Shown here in pieces: positions 25,530 through 33,728 of a DNA stretch of 64,000 nt (the first letter of the stretch is position 1; each line of letters opens with the position of its first letter). Location of the stretch: positions 1,550,001 to 1,614,000 of the forward strand of contig NZ_CP013747.1 in assembly GCF_001484605.1 (NCBI RefSeq), given 5' to 3'. The translations under genes and the position numbers were made by a program. This DNA comes from Pseudarthrobacter sulfonivorans (GTDB taxonomy: Bacteria > Actinomycetota > Actinomycetes > Actinomycetales > Micrococcaceae). Below the pieces are notes generated by a model. That model saw only the letters and a list, made by a program, of their open reading frames with translations. It was not told where the DNA came from and did not search any database.

Positions 25530-25931
25530 TCAGGCGGACAGGTCGAGGGTGTAGGTGGCCCACGCGTCCGGATTTTCGCGCAGGGTGACGTCGATCCCCG
25601 CGAGCTCGCGGCCGTCGCCGTCGCCGTCATCCGTGAGCTTCGCTGCGACGGCGTGGGCGATGTATTCCGCGAGCGCCTCGGTGGTGCTGAGCTTCCCTTC
25701 GAAGTCCGGGTGTTCGTCCAGGTTTTTGTAGTTGAGGCCGGACAGCACGTTCTCGATGATGCCGCCGGCGGCTCCGATGTCCAGGACGATCGAGTCCTGG
25801 TTCAGCGCACGACGGCGGAACGTCACCTCCGCCACGAACGTCGCCCCGTGGAGGGCCTGGGCCGGGCCAAATACCTCCCGCGGGAGGCTGTGGGCGATCA
25901 TAAAGTGGCGTCGGACGGTCAGGCTGAACAC
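25530..25931 (-). CDS. 6-pyruvoyl-tetrahydropterin synthase/QueD-like protein with altered active site
   Basis: This 133-residue protein has the PTPS/QueD fold landmarks: FMIAHSL with the first zinc His, a central LDIGAAGGI for the usual DFGDLK block, LNYKNLDEHP for the usual LDHxxLN block, and the C-terminal catalytic Glu in TLRENP. Key residues differ: the Cys-x3-His-Gly-His motif reads Ala-Gln-Ala-Leu-His-Gly-Ala, and the Asp-His dyad reads Asn-Tyr. Ordinary PTPS or QueD chemistry is therefore unlikely. It sits between a dehydrogenase (4 bases) and a glycosyltransferase (4 bases) in one operon. Confidence 0.82.
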   Translation of the reverse strand: MFSLTVRRHFMIAHSLPREVFGPAQALHGATFVAEVTFRRRALNQDSIVLDIGAAGGIIENVLSGLNYKNLDEHPDFEGKLSTTEALAEYIAHAVAAKLTDDGDGDGRELAGIDVTLRENPDAWATYTLDLSA

Positions 25932-25934
25932 GGG

Positions 25935-26966
25935 CTATTTCCTGTCTTTGGCGTCGGATTCTGCGGGACTGTCTGCGTTGGGGTATTCGATCACATGGCA
26001 CAGGGCTTCGAGCGTGCCGTCGGCTAGGTTCTGCACTACTGCCGGCAGGTCCGTGAACGGAGAGGCACCGGTGAGGAATACATCGAAGACCGGGTCCTTG
26101 AGGAGCTCAACAGCCAATTCCAGGCGCTCGGCCGTGGTCCGGCGGTGCCGCCGTGCCCGGGCAACCACGCCCACCTGGCTGGCCCGGATGGATAGCCTGC
26201 GTGCGTGAAAGTCTTCACCCAGCGGCAGCGTGATCTTGCGGTTGGCATACCAGGACATCTCGATGATCTCCCCCTCATCGCCGGCCAGCTGCAGGCTGCG
26301 TTCGAGGCCTTCCTGGGAAGCGGAGCAGTGGAACACGATGTCGCAGTCGGGTTTGGCATCATCCGGGCGGGTGAACTCCACGCCGAGCCTGTCCGCCAAC
26401 TGCTTGCGTTCCGAGTCCACGTCCACGAGTTGCAGGCGGGCCAGCGGGAAAGTCCGCAGCAGGGTCGCCACCATTCCACCCACCAGACCCGCGCCGACGA
26501 CGGCGATCCGGTCCCCCAGCCTCGGTCCGGCTTCCCAGAGGGCGTTGACGGCGGTTTCCACGGTGCCGGTGAGGACGGCGCGGCGGGCGGGGACGCCGTC
26601 GGGAATCCTGGTGAGGGCGTCGGTGGAAATGACGTAGCGGTCCTGATGCGGATTGAGGCAGAAGACTTTCTGGCCTGCCCATCCTTCGGGCCCCTCCTCC
26701 ACGACGCCCACCGAGAGATATCCGAACTTCACGGGCGACGGGAAGGTACCCTCCTGGTGCGGGGCGCGCATTTCCGCAGCCACGCGGGGCGGGACGGAGC
26801 CTTTGTGCACAACAATTTCCGTGCCCTTGCTGATGCCTGAATACAGCGTACGGACCAAAGCTTCGCCGGGCCCGGGAGCGGGCAGGGCCTCGTTGCGGAG
26901 CTCGCCGTGTTCCGGGCCCGTGGTCCAGTATGCGGTCGCCTGCGCTTCTTTTCGTGACTTGGTCAT
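25935..26966 (-). CDS. zinc-type alcohol dehydrogenase-like oxidoreductase (MDR family)
   Basis: This 343-residue medium-chain dehydrogenase/reductase has the N-terminal GroES-like domain (residues 30-130, LYSGISKGTE) and a Rossmann NAD(P) motif VVGAGLVGGMVATLL near residue 170. The usual catalytic Cys-x-x-His zinc pair is not obvious. It resembles BchC-like members, which act on ring side chains. First gene of a tight three- or four-gene cassette with the PTPS-like and GT4 genes. No Shine-Dalgarno is seen, so it may be leaderless. Confidence 0.83.
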   Translation of the reverse strand: MTKSRKEAQATAYWTTGPEHGELRNEALPAPGPGEALVRTLYSGISKGTEIVVHKGSVPPRVAAEMRAPHQEGTFPSPVKFGYLSVGVVEEGPEGWAGQKVFCLNPHQDRYVISTDALTRIPDGVPARRAVLTGTVETAVNALWEAGPRLGDRIAVVGAGLVGGMVATLLRTFPLARLQLVDVDSERKQLADRLGVEFTRPDDAKPDCDIVFHCSASQEGLERSLQLAGDEGEIIEMSWYANRKITLPLGEDFHARRLSIRASQVGVVARARRHRRTTAERLELAVELLKDPVFDVFLTGASPFTDLPAVVQNLADGTLEALCHVIEYPNADSPAESDAKDRK

Positions 26967-27013
26967 CTTGCTTATGAATCTAGTCCGCGAGCGCTCTCCG
27001 CGACACCCACCCG

Positions 27014-27068
27014 GCGCGAACGGACACTTGGAGCCCTTGGAATCGGGGCCATAACTGTCCGTTCGCGC
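27014..27068. repeat. inverted repeat of the AAGTGTCCGTTCGCGC family
   Basis: Perfect 13-base arms GCGCGAACGGACA (27014-27026) and TGTCCGTTCGCGC (27056-27068) enclose a 29-base loop, between the dehydrogenase promoter and the end of the DUF222 gene. Confidence 0.8.
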
Positions 27069-27167
27069 TGTTGATGGTTCGCACGGTTGATGGGAGGCAG
27101 CCCTGTTCTGCCCGCCCCGACTCTGCCTCAGACCAAATGCGGCCCTGCCGCCGCTTGGGGCTGGCGG

Positions 27168-28835
27168 TCAGACAGTGCTGTGGGCAGTGAAGTCCCAGTT
27201 CGGGTAGGGGTCTTCGGGCATGGGTCCGTCGGGCGGCGTGTCGTCCGGGAACAGCGCATAGTCGGACAGTTCATCGCCGGGCTCATTTGGGCCAGCCCGG
27301 TCAAAGTCGATGCCGTGAATATTGACGCCGTGCCGCTCTGGAGATGGGTCGTCCTCCAAGGTGCCGCCGGGAGTTTCGACTACGGGTGCACCTGGATATC
27401 TGAGTCCACGCGGATCAGCATGGAGAACCAGCTCTGACTTTTGGCCCGGCTGTTGTTGTGGCCGGAGTTTTGGCCACTGGGGTGGTTCCCAGTCGGGGTG
27501 TTCGCTGGCGTAGTGACGTCCGGTCGGTGATTTCCAGCCGGGTGGTTCGTTCTTGGTTGCGGTGGTAGGTTTCCAGGCCGTGGTGTGTCTGAGCCGGTGG
27601 TGTTTGTGGCATGGCTGGCCGAGATTGCTGATCCCGGTGCTGCCTCCTTTGGCCCAGGCGAGGAGATGGTCCGCTTCGTTGTCGAGGGACTGGTTGCTGC
27701 AGCCGGGGAACGGGCACTTCCCGTCGCGAAGTCTGAGCCATTGGCGCTGGGCTTTCGTGACCCGGTAGCTGGTCCGCCCGATCTCCAGCGGGGCACCGTC
27801 CCGCGGGTCGATCAGGACCCGGTGGAAGGACTCCGCACCGTTCGCTACGAGACGGCGGGCCATGGACGGCGGGATCGGGCCGTACCCGTCCAGCATGGCC
27901 GGCTCATCAGTGACACCTAACAGTGACAACACAGGGACCGTAACAAGTACCTGAGCCCGCGGCGACGGGACACCAGCAACCACTCCGCCGCCGTCGATAT
28001 CTGCCTGGTCACCGGTGCCGCCGAGGAGCCAGGTGGCGGCGGTGTCGGCGCGGATCTGGCTGAGGGTCCGCCCTTCGTCCGGGCCTTGCAGGGCCCTGGC
28101 GGCTGTAGTGGTGCGGTCCCAGATCCCCGCGGCCTGATCGGCGGGCAGATACGCGCTGAGCCAGGCCATGCCATCACGGTCCGGGGCATACTCCAGGCGC
28201 CGGTCGGCTGCACTCCGGGTGTGGCGCTTTTCGATGCTGACCGGATGGTGGCGTTCCCGCCAGGTCCGGGCCTTGTGCCGGAACCGCCCGGGGACGAGCC
28301 CACCGGCCAGGCAACCCCGGGCAGGATTCACGGCGGCGGCGTCCAGGAAATGCGCCTCCAACGCCGCAGCGGCCGGCCGGTCAAGGTTGGTGGTTTCGTC
28401 GACCATGATCCGGGCATGCTGCCAGGAAATCTGCCCTGCCTGCAGCGCGGACAAGGTCAGGGGCAGCCTGGTGGTGAGTTGGTGGGCCTCGGCCAACAGC
28501 GCCCCAGCGGACCGTTCGCTCACCGTGAGCACGCACGCGACCTCCGCGACCACGGCCATCTCCTGTCCGGTGTTGTCCTCAGGTGACGTGGCCGGACCCG
28601 TCAGCGCTTGGGCAGCGTCGTCATAGTCGGCGACCGCCTGGACTTTCAGGGCCGCCATCTTCGCCTCCCCGCGGGCCACGGCAGCCAGCGTCTGCAGGGC
28701 GAGCTCGGACCTCCGATGCAGCGGATCAGCACCACCGGATCCCGAGGCCTCGACACCCTCACGGATCACAAACGCAAGCTCAGCGAAGGACACAGAAAGC
28801 GCCTCCGCCGTCTCTACAGCTGCTCTGCTATCCAT
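27168..28835 (-). CDS. DUF222/HNH nuclease-domain protein (13E12 repeat family)
   Basis: This 555-residue protein has an N-terminal DUF222 region (about 30-330) and a C-terminal HNH domain with CPFPGC, EADHLLAWAKGGSTGISNLG and CHKHHRLRH (about residues 370-430). These are the zinc and catalytic residues of HNH endonucleases. An acidic, Pro-rich tail of about 110 residues follows. The 13E12 family occurs in many copies in mycobacteria and Micrococcaceae. The function is not established; mobile-element association is often suspected. I chose ATG 28835 over the TTG at 28841. It lies beside tRNA-Ser and a recombinase remnant. Confidence 0.88.
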   Translation of the reverse strand: MDSRAAVETAEALSVSFAELAFVIREGVEASGSGGADPLHRRSELALQTLAAVARGEAKMAALKVQAVADYDDAAQALTGPATSPEDNTGQEMAVVAEVACVLTVSERSAGALLAEAHQLTTRLPLTLSALQAGQISWQHARIMVDETTNLDRPAAAALEAHFLDAAAVNPARGCLAGGLVPGRFRHKARTWRERHHPVSIEKRHTRSAADRRLEYAPDRDGMAWLSAYLPADQAAGIWDRTTTAARALQGPDEGRTLSQIRADTAATWLLGGTGDQADIDGGGVVAGVPSPRAQVLVTVPVLSLLGVTDEPAMLDGYGPIPPSMARRLVANGAESFHRVLIDPRDGAPLEIGRTSYRVTKAQRQWLRLRDGKCPFPGCSNQSLDNEADHLLAWAKGGSTGISNLGQPCHKHHRLRHTTAWKPTTATKNEPPGWKSPTGRHYASEHPDWEPPQWPKLRPQQQPGQKSELVLHADPRGLRYPGAPVVETPGGTLEDDPSPERHGVNIHGIDFDRAGPNEPGDELSDYALFPDDTPPDGPMPEDPYPNWDFTAHSTV

Positions 28836-29032
28836 ACCCAAATCATCCCCGGAGGGTGTGACAATAACGGCGAGGCTGAAGGGCTATGTGCATAACCCTG
28901 ATCACCCGACCTCAAGGTTGCCACCCGAACCGCCAGCCGCGACACTGCAGTTGAGAGCCTCAAGTGTCGCTCGGGCGCTGGAGTGGGCTTAAGGATCCCT
29001 TCGCACCATCCGGGGGCTGAACGCCTGCCGTT

Positions 29033-29062
29033 TTGTGGATGGGCGGTATGCTCCGGTAACCT
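29033..29062 (+). promoter_or_regulatory. promoter of tRNA-Ser
   Basis: TTGTGG (29033-29038) and TAACCT (29057-29062), separated by 18 bases, lie ten bases before the mature tRNA. Confidence 0.45.
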
Positions 29063-29071
29063 ATTCAGGTT

Positions 29072-29161
29072 GGTGACGTGTCCGAGCGGCCGAAGGTGCA
29101 ACACTCGAAATGTTGTTTGGTGTCAAAGCCAACGTGGGTTCAAATCCCACCGTCACCGCCA
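29072..29161 (+). tRNA. tRNA-Ser (anticodon CGA)
   Basis: This is a class II tRNA. Acceptor GGTGACG pairs with CGTCACC, the anticodon stem CAACA/TGTTG encloses CTCGAAA (anticodon CGA), a long variable arm follows, and the T-arm contains GGTTCAAATCC. The 3' CCA is encoded (29159-29161). Confidence 0.97.
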
Positions 29162-29169
29162 ATTGGCAA

Positions 29170-29215
29170 GGCCCCTGCTTCCCTTATAACAAAGGGAAGT
29201 GGGGGTTTTGTTTTG
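29170..29215 (+). terminator. intrinsic terminator after tRNA-Ser
   Basis: CCCCTGCTTCCCTT pairs with AAGGGAAGTGGGG across a short ATAACA loop and is followed by TTTTGTTTT. Confidence 0.85.
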
Positions 29216-29223
29216 CCCCAAAC

Positions 29224-29330
29224 TTAGCCCCTTGATTTGCTGACGTTGCCGTAGATCGTGGAGCGCGAAAACCTGAAGCAGGTCGGCGATGCGTTGGACA
29301 GTGTTGTTGCCGGCGCCAATACGCCGACTG
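29224..29330 (-). pseudogene. C-terminal fragment of a serine recombinase (frameshifted)
   Basis: On the minus strand the two frames TVQRIADLLQV and SRSTIYGNVSKSRG-stop join across a one-base shift at about 29268 to give the helix-turn-helix end of a resolvase/invertase (IADLLQVSRSTIYGNV). A GRPPVG segment, typical of the region just before that helix, also appears in the second frame upstream, implying another shift. No catalytic domain remains. The fragment lies 60 bases past tRNA-Ser, consistent with a decayed mobile element. Confidence 0.65.
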
Positions 29331-29380
29331 GCGGCCGCCCCGTCGTCGAGGCGGCCGCCAGTGTCAGTGCGCTGCGGGCG

Positions 29381-30160
29381 TTAGTGCTCGGTACCTGCCG
29401 CAGCAGCCTTCCTGGCGCTCTTCTCGGCGTCCTTTTCGGCGCGCAGCGCCTCCGCCACGTGCTGCTCCTCGGCTTTTTCCTGGTGGATGACCTCTGCCAG
29501 GAGCTTCTCCATCTCCTTGGCCACGCCGGCGGCCGAGGCCGGGTTCTGGCCGGTCACCAGCCGGTCGTCGACCACGACCATTTCCTCAAAGATACCAGCG
29601 GAGACATGGGTAGCGCCCTGTTCCTCAAGCCGGTCTGCCAAAAAGAACGGGATGACCTTGTCCTTCCCTGCGGCAACCTCCTCGTCGTTGGTGAAGGCAG
29701 CGACCTTCCTGCCCTCGACCAGCCGAAAGCCGTTGGCCAACTCGACCTTAAGCAGTCCGGCCGGCCCGTGACAGACAGCGCCCACCACGCCGCCGGCGTT
29801 GTAGACGCTGGCTACGAGGTTCTGCAGGCCTTCGCTGTCCGGGAAGTCCCACATGGTGCCGTGGCCTCCCACGAGGAAGACGGCGTCGTACTGCTCGGGA
29901 TCAACGACGTCAACGCGGGCAGTGTTGTAGAGACCGGCGCGTGTGGTCTCGTCCTCCGTGAAGGCGACCTGGATGGGATCTTTTGAGTCCACCTCGTCGC
30001 GCGGGGGCTGGCCGCCCTGGATGGACGCGAAGTCGACGAAATGCCCGGAATCCTTGAAGACCTTCCAGGGATGTGCGGCCTCGGCGACGTTGTACCCGGT
30101 CTTCTCTCCGGTATCACCGATCTCGGAAACGCTGGTCAGTACCATGAGGATTTTCTTCAT
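29381..30160 (-). CDS. DJ-1/PfpI family protein (Hsp31-like)
   Basis: This 259-residue cytosolic protein has the nucleophile-elbow Cys in VGAVCHGPAGLL (near residue 130), the early acidic partner region GEKTGYNVAEAAHPW and LVGGHGTMWDFP, matching class I glutamine-amidotransferase-like proteins of the Hsp31/GATase1 DJ-1 group (possible glyoxalase III or chaperone activity). ATG 30160 follows GGAAGGAG; an upstream in-frame ATG has no such site. The last 35 residues form a Lys/Ala/Glu-rich helix (EKAEEQHVAEALRAEKDAEK), an unusual extension. Confidence 0.88.
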   Translation of the reverse strand: MKKILMVLTSVSEIGDTGEKTGYNVAEAAHPWKVFKDSGHFVDFASIQGGQPPRDEVDSKDPIQVAFTEDETTRAGLYNTARVDVVDPEQYDAVFLVGGHGTMWDFPDSEGLQNLVASVYNAGGVVGAVCHGPAGLLKVELANGFRLVEGRKVAAFTNDEEVAAGKDKVIPFFLADRLEEQGATHVSAGIFEEMVVVDDRLVTGQNPASAAGVAKEMEKLLAEVIHQEKAEEQHVAEALRAEKDAEKSARKAAAAGTEH

Positions 30161-30265
30161 GAAGTGCTCCTTCCGTCTAAATTCCACCCTACGCCCAGCC
30201 CAATTCGGGCCCTCCCCGTCTTCGAAGGCAAGGGCCTTGGCTGTACCCGGCGGACAGCTCCTCCG

Positions 30266-30607
30266 TCAGAGCTTGTCCGTCCTGTCATCTCCCTTGTGCC
30301 CGCCGCGCAGGTTTTCCTGGACCTTGCCGAAGAGATCCTTGATGGTGGATTCGGTATTCGTCAGCATGTCCGGCTGAAGGTAGACGTGTTGACTGCCCGG
30401 GAGGCTGTAACTGGACTGCAGGCCGCCGCTTCCTTCGACGCCCTGCAGGGCGATGGTCACGCCGCCTTCCTTGCGCGCAATGGCCGCGATTTTTCCGAAC
30501 ACCAGCGTGAATTCGTCTGGCTCAAAACTGACGGTCTGACCCACGTGGGTCCTGTTAAGTTCACTGGCCGGAATCGCTTTCTCGTTGCCAGTCCCTGAGT
30601 AGTTCAT
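30266..30607 (-). CDS. small conserved hypothetical protein
   Basis: This 113-residue soluble protein has no recognised domain. It shows beta-rich segments (HVGQTVSFEPDEFTLVFGKIAAI, GVTIALQG) and an amphipathic C-terminal helix. ATG 30607 is chosen because AGGGAG precedes it at good spacing; an in-frame ATG at 30634 lacks one. It lies 105 bases upstream of the DJ-1 gene on the same strand and may share its stress-related control, which is inference. Confidence 0.65.
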   Translation of the reverse strand: MNYSGTGNEKAIPASELNRTHVGQTVSFEPDEFTLVFGKIAAIARKEGGVTIALQGVEGSGGLQSSYSLPGSQHVYLQPDMLTNTESTIKDLFGKVQENLRGGHKGDDRTDKL

Positions 30608-30808
30608 CACGTGCTCCCTGAGGTAGTTGGCCACTTACGCCAGCAGTCTAGCCCCGCCCCATGCCGCGGTACATGGCCCTACTGGATGCCTGCACAAACG
30701 ACCGTAGCAAGAGTGGTCATATCCTCCATTGAGCAGACCAGAGCCCTTCGGGTTGTATGAAGTGGACCCGGCACACCTGCCCGGCACCCGATCCTTAAAG
30801 GAAGAACC

Positions 30809-31027
30809 GTGACTTCGATGACGAATCGCGTTAATGCCCCCGGCCAATGGGACGACGTCCAGGTGGGCGACACCGTTCTGCTGACCCGGAACGGCCACAC
30901 CGAGTACGCCGGCGCCGTGGACAACAGGACAACGGACGGCGAGACCGTCTGGGTCAGGACGCCGGTGGGCGGCCGCAGGCTCTTCCATGTCAGCGACGGC
31001 TTCGAACTCACCTGGAGCCAGCCGTGA
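30809..31027 (+). CDS. small hypothetical protein
   Basis: This 72-residue protein starts with GTG preceded by AAAGGAAG. The core GQWDDVQVGDTVLLTRNGHTEYAG ... GRRLFHVSDGFEL looks like a small SH3-like beta barrel, but I know no named family. Its stop codon overlaps the GTG of an 18-codon Cys-containing frame. Confidence 0.65.
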   Translation: MTSMTNRVNAPGQWDDVQVGDTVLLTRNGHTEYAGAVDNRTTDGETVWVRTPVGGRRLFHVSDGFELTWSQP

Positions 31028-31080
31028 CCGATACCTGCCCCGACGACTGCCATTACTGCTCAGGCCCGGAAACGGACTGA
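31024..31080 (+). CDS. possible 18-residue Cys-x3-Cys-x2-Cys miniprotein
   Basis: A GTG overlapping the preceding stop (GTGA) opens an 18-codon frame reading TDTCPDDCHYCSGPETD after the start. The three closely spaced Cys and one His could bind metal. No independent ribosome site is seen; coupling to the upstream gene would be needed. It could be chance. Confidence 0.3.
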   Translation: MTDTCPDDCHYCSGPETD

Positions 31081-31162
31081 ACCCAGCCACCGGTTGGGCA
31101 GCGCCCACCAGCCCTGCGAGACTGAGTCCTGAAGCCGACGTCGATCTGCCAGGAGCCACCGC

Positions 31163-32239
31163 ATGACTCTCGAGAACAGCACCTCAGCCAGCCCAAACCG
31201 CATCACCGAATTGTTCGGCACGGACGTTCCGGTGGTGCTGGGCCCCTTCGGTGGCGTCTCTTCGGTGGAGCTGACAGCAGCCGTGAGCGACGGCGGCGGG
31301 CTGGGTTCCTACGGCCTCTACGGTTACGGTGCCGACGCCATTCGGAACACAGCTGCCGAGCTCAAGAAGGCAACGGCGAAGCCGTTCGCCCTCAACCTCT
31401 GGATTCCCACCGGCGACGAAGCCACCTCGCTCCCCCAGCCGGATTTCGACCACTACGTCGGGACCCTGAAGCCGTACTTTGACGAACTGGGCCTGCCGCT
31501 TCCGCTCATGCCGGACCGCTACCTGCCCGACTACGACGAGCAGGTGGAGGCAACCCTGGAGGCGGGTCCCGCCGTCGTCAGCTTTGTGTTCGGTGTGCCC
31601 GCGCCGGAACTGGTTGAAGCGGCGCACCGGCGTGGAATTGTCGTGGTGGGAACCGCCACCACGGTCGCGGAAGCCGTTGCCCTGGAAGCAGGCGGCGTGG
31701 ATGCCGTGGTTGCCAGCGGCATGGAATCCGGCGGCCACCGCGTCTCGTTCCTGAAGCCCGCGGAGGAGTCCCTGATCGGAACTTTTGCACTGGTTCCGCA
31801 GGTGGTTGACGCCGTCGGGATTCCGGTAATCGCCGCCGGCGGCATTGCAGACCGCCGCGGCTACACTGCTGCACGAGCCCTCGGCGCCGAAGCGGTCCAG
31901 GTGGGCTCGGCGTTCCTGGCCACCCGCGAATCCGCGGCCGTCCCTGCATACCGGGCCATCCTCCACAGTCCGGCCGCGCGGGAAACAGTGCTGACAAGAG
32001 CCCTCAGCGGACGGCTTGCCCGCGGCATCCCCAACCGCATCATCGCCGAACTGTCAGAGCGCGCCATAGCCCCGTTCCCCGTCCAGAACTGGCTCACCGG
32101 CCGCTTCCGCCCGGAGGCAGCCGCCCAGGGAAACACGGAGCTTATGTCGCTTTGGGCGGGGCAGGCCACACCGCTGATCCGGCATGACTCCGCCGCTGAT
32201 GTCCTGGCGGAACTGCTCGCCGGCAGTCCGGCTTTGTAA
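31163..32239 (+). CDS. nitronate monooxygenase / 2-nitropropane dioxygenase family
   Basis: This 358-residue FMN-dependent TIM-barrel enzyme opens with the active-site strand VVLGPFGGVSSVELTAAVSDGGGLG, carries the catalytic-His region VASGMESGGHRVSF and the FMN phosphate site VIAAGGIADRRG plus GAEAVQVGSAFLA. It oxidises nitronates or related nitro compounds in the cytoplasm; the natural substrate is probably propionate-3-nitronate, as in known class I enzymes, but this is inferred. Confidence 0.92.
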   Translation: MTLENSTSASPNRITELFGTDVPVVLGPFGGVSSVELTAAVSDGGGLGSYGLYGYGADAIRNTAAELKKATAKPFALNLWIPTGDEATSLPQPDFDHYVGTLKPYFDELGLPLPLMPDRYLPDYDEQVEATLEAGPAVVSFVFGVPAPELVEAAHRRGIVVVGTATTVAEAVALEAGGVDAVVASGMESGGHRVSFLKPAEESLIGTFALVPQVVDAVGIPVIAAGGIADRRGYTAARALGAEAVQVGSAFLATRESAAVPAYRAILHSPAARETVLTRALSGRLARGIPNRIIAELSERAIAPFPVQNWLTGRFRPEAAAQGNTELMSLWAGQATPLIRHDSAADVLAELLAGSPAL

Positions 32240-32309
32240 GCTCGATACATCCGCGGTTACCCCAGCCATCGAATGTGGGACGATCGCCTGTTGACACCGG
32301 AGGCAATCC

Positions 32310-33656
32310 TTGACCAAAAAGACCGGCAAATCCAAGAGCAAGGACAAGGACCGGCGGCACCTCAAGGCTGTTCCCTCGGCCCCCAAGATGCCGCTGCAGC
32401 TGGTCCTGAACCATCGGGCAATTGACTCGATGGCTGTCGAGTTTCTTCAATGGAACGCGGCTGAAGCCCCGGACCCGGCCGATGCCTTCGAGTGCCTCGA
32501 GCTGGTCAAACTCTTTCTCACTGCGCAACACGCCATCAATGGTTCGAGTTCAGCCACCGCTATCGACAGTGACGGCGTGGTGCAGGCGGCCGGTGCAATT
32601 GCGGCGTCGTTGGACCCCGACGACATGGACGAGGCCTTGGACGACATCTTCTTCGCCCTTCACTCGTACATCCATTTCCTGAAAGCGACCGGCCGCTGGA
32701 GCGGCTCGGACGCCGCCTACGAGGAACTCCATGCTGCGCTGGGAAACGGTATCGCCGCGGCTGTCCCGCAATTGCCGGTTATCCAGGTACCTGACCTCAG
32801 CGACGACCACCAGGAGGCTGCGTTCAATGCCATGCCGCTGATCCAGCATGCCACCTCCCTGCTGGACTGGATCGGAACCGGCAAGGAAATCACCAGCACG
32901 GGTGCCCTGCGGCTTAAGGACATCGAGCCGGCAGCCGCAGCCGTAGGAGTACATGCCCGTGGAAAGCGGGCCGCGAGTCGGACCCTCCCACTTTTCGATC
33001 TGGAAACTGCCGAGAGCCGGCCCAAAACGTTGCTGGAAGTCGGAACCATGCACGACGTACCGGTGCTCCGCGAGATCTGGTCAGCCCTGGTGGGGGCAAA
33101 CCTCATCAGGCTCGGATCCACCAAAGCCGTTCCCGGCCCGGAAGTGGCCGCCTGGAACAGCACGAATACCGAGGAACGGCTGGACATCCGCCGGATGCTG
33201 TCGGTGGTCCTTTTGGTCGGAGTGCTCACCGACGAGGACCAGGGGTGGGACCAGGAAGCGGTAGCCGGGACACTGCTGGCCGTCCTCACATATGGCACCA
33301 CCGATGAACCAATGCCCGTGGCGGAACTCGAACGGATGGCGTCGCCGGACCTTGAAGGCGCCTTGCTTCAGGACGTAGACCTTGAAGACACGGAACTCGA
33401 AGAAACGGACCTCGAAGAGATCTACGCGTCGTTCGCGGCCCTCCAGGCACAGCGGAAGCTGTCCCTGCTCGCCGAACTGGGATTAGTGGAGGCGACGACC
33501 GATTACCGAGTTCCCCCGGTGGCCATCCAGTGCCTCGAGCTGGCAATGGGTTTCTTGAAGTTGGCAGACGAGCCATCCGACGCCACAGAATCCCCGTCCA
33601 ACGTGATCGCGCTGCACCGCCCGTCACACACCGGTGGCCCGCCCAAAGGCCGGTAG
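32310..33656 (+). CDS. hypothetical protein, 448 residues
   Basis: This soluble, helix-rich acidic protein has a basic N-terminus (KKTGKSKSKDKDRRHLK), a middle region with FFALHSYIHFLKATGRWSG and a strongly acidic segment DVDLEDTELEETDLEEIY near residue 355. I recognise no family. It begins with TTG, supported by CGGAGG at seven bases. It stands alone, with 70 bases to the preceding gene and 72 to the next, and nothing in the context assigns a role. Confidence 0.75.
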   Translation: MTKKTGKSKSKDKDRRHLKAVPSAPKMPLQLVLNHRAIDSMAVEFLQWNAAEAPDPADAFECLELVKLFLTAQHAINGSSSATAIDSDGVVQAAGAIAASLDPDDMDEALDDIFFALHSYIHFLKATGRWSGSDAAYEELHAALGNGIAAAVPQLPVIQVPDLSDDHQEAAFNAMPLIQHATSLLDWIGTGKEITSTGALRLKDIEPAAAAVGVHARGKRAASRTLPLFDLETAESRPKTLLEVGTMHDVPVLREIWSALVGANLIRLGSTKAVPGPEVAAWNSTNTEERLDIRRMLSVVLLVGVLTDEDQGWDQEAVAGTLLAVLTYGTTDEPMPVAELERMASPDLEGALLQDVDLEDTELEETDLEEIYASFAALQAQRKLSLLAELGLVEATTDYRVPPVAIQCLELAMGFLKLADEPSDATESPSNVIALHRPSHTGGPPKGR

Positions 33657-33728
33657 AATCTGAACGTTGCAGAACACTGGAAGAACGCGACTGAAGCCCG
33701 TCACCGGTGACCGAAATAAGGAGGATCC

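Noticed and set aside
29258..29986. Plus-strand frame opposite the DJ-1 family gene
   Set aside because: The minus strand carries the recognisable DJ-1 motifs, and the first part is better explained by the recombinase remnant on the minus strand.
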